From Pyxicephalus adspersus (taxonomy: Eukaryota > Chordata > Amphibia > Anura > Pyxicephalidae), in the NCBI RefSeq assembly GCF_032062135.1, contig NC_092859.1, positions 28,001,548-28,065,547 on the forward strand: a stretch of DNA of 64,000 nucleotides. The letters run 5' to 3'. Position numbers and translations under genes: made by a program. Within the stretch, counting starts at the first letter, position 1. Every line of letters begins with the position of its first letter. The notes beneath the pieces were generated by a model. That model was not told where the DNA came from. It did not search any database and saw nothing but the letters and a program-made list of their open reading frames with translations. Shown here piece after piece: positions 59,011 to 64,000 of this stretch.

Positions 59011-59797
59011 CAGTCTTTCTCCACATTTTTTCTCCTGGGGAACCCTTAAAATAATTTTAGGTTTCAAGGAATCCCCTCTAAAACCAATACTTGGGGGACA
59101 ACAGGGATAAAAAAAACTTATATTAGTGACCAATGGACAGAATGCTCCCATTCAGTGGTGGCTAGAATAACACCTTTATGCATACCTAAAACACAATCAG
59201 AGTCATGCAGCTAGCTGTGTGGGCCCAAAATATATGCAGGTATCATCAAATGAGAGATAAATCAGCAACAGTTTGAGAAACCCCTAATCAGGGGTGTAGT
59301 GGGGCAGGCACAGGGGGAACGCGCTTGCCCACACTTATTTTGCAATGATTTCTTTGGTGGTCCGTGACCCTAGGCGGTCCACCCCCCCGGGGGCAGGAGA
59401 AGGCCCCACTGGGGGGCACACCAGCCAGAGCAGCGGACCACATCTCCCGTATGGAATTGCAGGCTCGGGGGAGTGGGCGGGTTGTATCTATGAACACAAC
59501 CCATCCAATCATTATACCAGAACCCGCCCACTCTGGAGGAAGTTTCTTCCCCATTGAGTGACACAGGGGAGTGAGAACATGATGGGTGTACAGGAATAAT
59601 GTCTATGTATTGCATGTATTGAAAATGATGATGTGAGATGGTAACCCAGGCGGCGGGCCAGATGTAGTTCATTTTCAGAATTCTTTGGGGGGCCAAAAAA
59701 AGGACCTTGAGGGCGAGATTTGGTCTTCGGGCCACAGTTTGACACCCCTGCTCTAGAGGAACCCTGGGATTTCACAGAATCCTGGTTGAGAATGGTT
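59011..59797. mobile_element. Outer hAT-like element hosting a nested hAT element
   Basis: The left part starts CAGTCTTTCTCCACATTTT and continues with GGGGAACCCTTAAAATAATTTT, CAAGGAATCCCC and TTTGAGAAACCCC. The right part has GAGGAACCCTGGGATTTCAC and CCTGGTTGAGAATGGTTAC. The two halves have the complementary GGAACCC/TTGAGAA layout of a palindromic hAT family. They are separated by a second element (59289-59750). No target duplication can be shown for the outer copy. Confidence 0.55.
59289..59750 (+). mobile_element. Inner hAT-type element
   Basis: Left CAGGGGTGTAGTGGGGCAGG and right CACAGTTTGACACCCCTG share CAGGGGTGT as inverted ends. The left two thirds carry the GC-rich body of 54319 (ATGGAATTGCAGGCTCGGG, GAAGTTTCTTCCCC). 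The right third (GGCGGGCCAGATGTAG to TTCGGGCCACAG) belongs to the hAT end family typified by the CAGGGGTGTCAAACTGTGGCCC terminus. The two parts may come from different elements, and the 8-bp flanks do not match, so a composite is possible. Confidence 0.6.
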
Positions 59798-60821
59798 ACT
59801 ATGGAGTGGTACTTGAGTTTCTGGAGGCTGCTGACATCACATTCAAGATAGCAGATCCCAGCAGGAGTCTGATGGCTTTTGGATATTGACATGAGGGTGG
59901 CTTTAAAATGTGAATACCAATAGGTTTCATGCACACATTTTGTTATGGGAAGATTGTCATTTAAATGAATGGTCTGGGGTCCCTTAAAAGTCAGTAATGG
60001 AAGTTCCCATACTTCTATTCGCACCAGTTCACTTTATAAGTAAAGTTTTAAAAAGTGATATGCTTATTTCAAGCTTGTTACCTGGAGCCAGGACTTAATA
60101 AAGAAGATTAACTTGTGCTGATTGCCCTCATTGACTGCGCGCTGGTTAGACTGCTGTATAATTACACTTTGCACATTCAATAAACACCATACTTGGGGGA
60201 GAGAGAGTAATGTAAGATACCCAGGCCTCCTATTCCGCCGCCGGCTCTCCTGACAGAATCTGAAGTGCGGCTTATTAAACTGGATATCAAAGATCCCTTT
60301 CTGAGTCTACGCAGCCTTCCTTCCTTCCCTGCTCATAACTCTTGTTAGCTGCGATATGCTGTGCATGTAATGAAAGGCTAGCCTAGGAGGAGGCGAGATC
60401 TGGGTCTCATCGGAAGAATAACTTTTTTTTCAGAGGGGGCTTGATCAGTATTTAATTATGGTTTACACTGTGCCGTGAATCCAGTAGTAATAAACCAACA
60501 CAGTCAGAGGCTTCTGGTTCAATAGGGACCTACATTTTTTCGTCAGCCATGGGAACAATCCTCTGTATTTAACTTATTATGTATTGTGCTTAATACTATT
60601 CCATTGTTAGTGATTGCTCAGCAAAGTGGGCCTAAGAAATATTAGAAGTGTGCTGATCGCTAAAGGGCAATTAGGTTCCGTCTCCTGCAAGAAATAAACT
60701 GACGTGTATAATAAATGGATAACAGGCAGAGGATATCAAGTCTTAGCCTAAAGCAGAAAGGCTGAAATAAATTACCTAGACAAGTAAAAAAAACTTATAA
60801 AAGCTTTTACTGCAATATCCA
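59798..60821. other. Unique stretch, candidate conserved region
   Basis: No gene is seen. From about 60060 to 60780 the DNA is non-repetitive with balanced composition (ACTTAATAAAGAAGATTAAC, TATTTAATTATGG, AAACTGGATATCAAAGATCC); the TATCAAAG word is a TCF/LEF-like core. This is the longest stretch in the window with the look of conserved regulatory DNA, an inference only. Confidence 0.35.
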
Positions 60822-60910
60822 CTTTAATCTAGTGCTGTCCTGTGCAGTACTGCTTTACAACCTCTAGCTGTCCTCAGATTTTGGGATTGAATGAAAGCCA
60901 GCATAATTTA
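60822..60910 (+). repeat. Diverged repeat pair, copy 1
   Basis: CTTTAATCTAG, CTGTCCTGTGCAGTAC, CCTCTAGCTGTCCTCAG and GGGATTGAATGAAAGCCAGC align without large gaps to 62012-62100; both are 89 bp long. Similarity seems to extend about 25 bp upstream. The family is unknown. Confidence 0.6.
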
Positions 60911-62011
60911 GCCCACCTTTTCTGAGACTAGGCTGTCATGGTTCTGCCCATTAGGGTGGTATCCTCATCATGAGGTCTGACAGTCTGAAGGCTGTCACAA
61001 AGCTGTCTGGAATAGAACATTGGCCAACATAATTTCTGTCCTCATTTACAAATGCTAGGCACAGATGAGCACCTGCTGCAGTCTTTTAGTTTGTAACTTG
61101 CTATAACATTTGCAGTTATTTGTATTTTGATCACTGAGTAGGATGAAACAGGAAATGCTTTCCTCTGTCTGCAGCATCCTGATGATATAATCTCTGCCTA
61201 GACAAAGTCACTGCTTTGGAGCTCAAGAATGGATTTATTAGGTTTTCCTAATAAATGACACTGTAGTACTTTATTGTGACAAATCAGGAATGTGTTAAGT
61301 AACTGAAAGGTCCACTTTTTGATCTTAGTGGTTCCTGCCGGCAAACTTCTGATTCTTTTTTGTCAGTTTTATTTTTAGTAAGGCCAGCTATCCTGTTTTG
61401 TTTGCAGTGAAGTAATGTTTTTATATGACAAATAACCAATGTCATTTCAGCAGTCAAACAAAAAAAATCTTTAATTTCAGAAAAAAATCTGATAATAAAC
61501 ACAGCTCAAGAGACTCTTCATCTGACAGCATGAGCTTCAGTAAAGTTCCATGTTCTTTGTAACAAGTAATTACTTTGCTGCAGTCAAAGTCACAAATTGG
61601 CATGTTGGGGACATTATCAAGAGGCTTGGCAATTGCAAAAGGTCCACTTAACAAAAAAATCCTGGCATGAACATAAGTGGAAAGGTCACAAACTATTATA
61701 TTCAAAGGGAAGAAAAATAGCTTCAAAAAAGAGCAAAGAGATAGGACAGTGAAATATGAAAATCACAAAATTATTTATTTTAAAAATGTTTTCCCAGAAA
61801 CACAAGGAATATGTAAGAATCAAGAGGTCAATGGAATATGAAAAAGCTTTTCTTTATAAAAATATGTTCTGAAAAAAAAATGTGCAGGAAGCTGTGTTTT
61901 TGTAATATAGTTCAAAGGCAAAAGTTAAAAGAAACTTCATTTCAGCTAACAGAAATCAAATGCATAGATCAGTAATAGAAAAATGAGAAGCTGCTTTGCA
62001 GCAAATCACAT
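60911..62011. other. Unique stretch between the repeat pair
   Basis: AT-rich unique sequence; no gene or transposon is recognised. A minus-strand open frame of 90 codons at 61726-61454 has no domain that I know. Confidence 0.35.
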
Positions 62012-62100
62012 CTTTAATCCAGGACTGTACAATGCAGTAGATTCTTTCTGCCACTAGATGTCATCCAACTTTAGGACTGAATGATGTCCAGCATTATTTA
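62012..62100 (+). repeat. Diverged repeat pair, copy 2
   Basis: CTTTAATCCAG, CTGTACAATGCAGTAG, CCACTAGATGTCATCC and GGACTGAATGATGTCCAGC match 60822-60910 in the same orientation. The CCACTAGATGTC word is weakly CTCF-like. Confidence 0.6.
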
Positions 62101-62629
62101 TTAAATAACTAAATCCAATAAAAAAGTAATATATTGCAGTTTATCAGTCTGTAGATGTGGCTGGAATAATTTTCATTTATAGACTTTTTTAAACATTTTT
62201 AATACAGAAAATGTGGTTATTCTGGGTAACAACCATTACCCCCTTTTTTCTTTCCAAGTGTTTGAAAGTCAGATATATGACCACGTAATCCCTCAAATTT
62301 TCATTGAAAATAACATTATTTTAAAAAAACAGACTGTTTTGTTATGAGTAAAATAAAAAAAAAATGTGTAACCCTTAATCAAATCTAGGTAGCCCAATGT
62401 AGGGACAAGGTCCTCAGATACCCAAGATGAACATACCAAAGTGCTCCTTCCTCCACGATAGAAAAACACCTAAAAAAGCTATGGTAGGGGAAGGATGAAG
62501 TTTATATAAATAATAAGGGTTAACAAAATGTTTTCCATTCCCCTCCTTTTCCCCAGTACCACCCTATATCTCCCTACTCTCATCCCCCATGTCCCTGCCT
62601 GCTGTAATCTATTCCATACTCTCGTTCTC

Positions 62630-63030
62630 CATATACAATAGGGACAGACCCCCTCATGGACACCTAACTTAGGGACAGACCCCCAGTGAAAATTTATTTC
62701 ACCCTCAGTGATTTGCTCAGGCAGGGACACTCTGTGACAGATTTCCTCCCGGAGGGGCCCTCCTTGTCAGACCCTAAATGACAGACCCCTGGTGATAGAC
62801 CCCCAACAGTGGCAACCCCCCAGTGACACAGACCACAGGGACAGACCCCTGTTGACAGATTTCCATAGGAAGAGACCCTCAGTTACAGACCCCCAGTCAT
62901 ATACCACCCACAGTGGCAGACTCTCAGTGACAGGCCATAATGACAGACACCAAGAAATAACTTTAATGACAAACCCCCAGTAAATACCCCTGTAACAAAC
63001 CTCAGTAACAGGCCCCCAATAAGGCAGCAA
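62630..63030 (+). repeat. Degenerate ACAGACCCCCAGTG minisatellite
   Basis: Variants of GGGACAGACCCCC, GTGACAGA, CAGTTACAGACCCCC and AATGACAAACCCCCAGTAA recur about 20 times over 400 bp with irregular spacing of roughly 13-25 bp. Units are too diverged for a fixed period, so the array is old or partly replaced. No coding sense is seen, although frames stay open over parts of it. Confidence 0.7.
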
Positions 63031-63793
63031 TAGCTGTTCTGCTCTGTCTCTCTCTCCTATGCCTGTTGTTCCCTGACCTGCTTCCATCACCAAGGACACT
63101 CTTTACATCCCTAGTAATTGGCTCATTTACTAATTTACAGAACAGCTTTCAGCCAGTAACAGCAGACATGCTTCTTTTGGCTAGTGATTTGACAACAACC
63201 AGCCAAAATGAGCATGCCTACTATATACTTTGGCTACAGGCTGAACGTAAATATATTTATTACCTACAGGTAAGCAGTTGGTTACACAGAGAGCTGATTC
63301 TCAGTATGTTGTTTGCAGGACTGATCTATCAGTGCAGAACATGGGTAAGGCAAAGGCAACAGAGGCTCCTTGCTCCCCGTGCAGCAGAGGATATAAGACG
63401 GATACTGCGTTTGCCCAGCCCTTACTAAGTAGCCTACTTATAAACTTCCTCATTGTGTTCTATTAACATCTTAACTAGGAGTGAGGAGAGTCAGATTTTG
63501 CTTTGGCAGCATTTGGAGGAAATATTTGACATTTTGGTAAAATGAATTCATTAAAGGCCAAATATAGGTCATTTGTAAAGGATGTAAGATATATAAGCCA
63601 CATCCCTATTTGTGAATATCCATATATATAAATAATTAGGGGAATTGAAAAGCATATTTTGCATTATATCCACACAGTTAAAACACATATCAACCACTTC
63701 AATTTTAATAACTAAAACTAATAGAATATTTCCATCCATTGGACAACAGAAAATCTTTTATACACAAATTCTGTTCTTGGAGTCAATACTCTG
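63031..63793. other. Unique stretch
   Basis: Nothing recognisable is found. A 120-codon open frame (63066-63428) shows no known domain. Confidence 0.35.
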
Positions 63794-63970
63794 TGCCCCT
63801 GATTCATCAAGCAGAATCAGTTTATCGCTCGCGTATTCGTATTCGCGATCCGAAATCGTACGCCATCGCGCTATTCAGCAACTGAAAAAGATTGCGGCCG
63901 GAGCCGCGCATCTCCGGCAGCTTTACACTGGCGAGCCTGCATTAAAAGTCATTGTTCCCCTAAAAAATCA
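63794..63970 (+). mobile_element. CpG-rich TGCCCCTGATTCATCA element, left part
   Basis: TGCCCCTGATTCATCAAGCAG, TTATCGCTCGCGTATTCG and GCGATCCGAAATCGTACGCC follow the left arm of the MITE at 29830 closely. It then departs into further CpG-rich sequence (GCGGCCGGAGCCGCGCATC) not present in the 105-bp MITE. It may be the end of a longer parent element. The right end is not seen before the window stops. Confidence 0.7.
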
Positions 63971-64000
63971 TTCTTTCTAATGGCACACACATTACCCATA

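Noticed and set aside
59512..60024. 170-codon minus-strand open frame
   Set aside because: It runs antisense through the right ends of two hAT elements into unique DNA and has no recognisable domain.
1..64000. CRISPR arrays, bacterial operons or prophage
   Set aside because: No regularly spaced short repeats and no dense coding; the repeat content is that of a vertebrate genome.

Overview
The window looks like AT-rich intergenic or intronic DNA from an amphibian, most likely a frog. The evidence is the repeat mix: a tRNA-headed SINE with an L2/CR1-type tail and AAT-rich end, several hAT-type non-autonomous elements, a CpG-rich MITE starting TGCCCCTGATTCATCA, a long-armed MITE starting GGGCCTGATTTATTAAAG, Tc1-like remnants, an L1-type reverse-transcriptase relic, chromovirus-like Ty3/gypsy pol and Penelope-like hammerhead-type repeats. 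I recall these combinations from anuran genomes; I could not check them against a database. I find no intact protein-coding gene, no tRNA or rRNA gene and no CRISPR array. Nearly all open reading frames are short and look accidental.

Layout. 0.3-1.4 kb: a minus-strand SINE and a TTAA-flanked MITE. 2.9-5.4 kb: a minus-strand retrocopy-like fragment of kinesin-1 heavy chain (closest to KIF5B from memory) with three in-frame stops, then a plus-strand Ty3/gypsy pol pseudogene (reverse transcriptase, RNase H, part of integrase) with several stops and frameshifts. 5.4-13.2 kb: mostly unique sequence. 13.2-18.2 kb: a long-armed MITE, a Penelope-like region with two inverted hammerhead-like motifs, a second MITE fragment, and two copies of a CpG-rich MITE. 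24.5-31 kb: another TTAA-type MITE, a complete long-armed MITE, Tc1-like pieces, an hAT element carrying a nested MITE, and an LTR-like insertion that splits another MITE with a 5-bp target duplication. 39-45 kb: an hAT element with a perfect 8-bp target duplication, another MITE, a diverged 210-240 bp tandem repeat, and an LTR-like segment with TATA and CTCF-like motifs. 46.6-52.7 kb: a third hammerhead-like motif, a deleted Tc1 element, a second CpG-rich MITE and a minus-strand L1-type RT relic. 54-60 kb: hAT elements, one nested in another. 60.8-63.1 kb: a diverged repeat pair and a degenerate minisatellite. The right edge cuts another CpG-rich repeat.

Between the repeats lie unique, AT-rich islands with homeodomain-type ATTA/TAAT cores. 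They look like conserved non-coding elements of a gene desert or long intron, but only an alignment could show that. Nothing in the window forms an operon or pathway; its content is best read as layered transposon history on a non-coding background.
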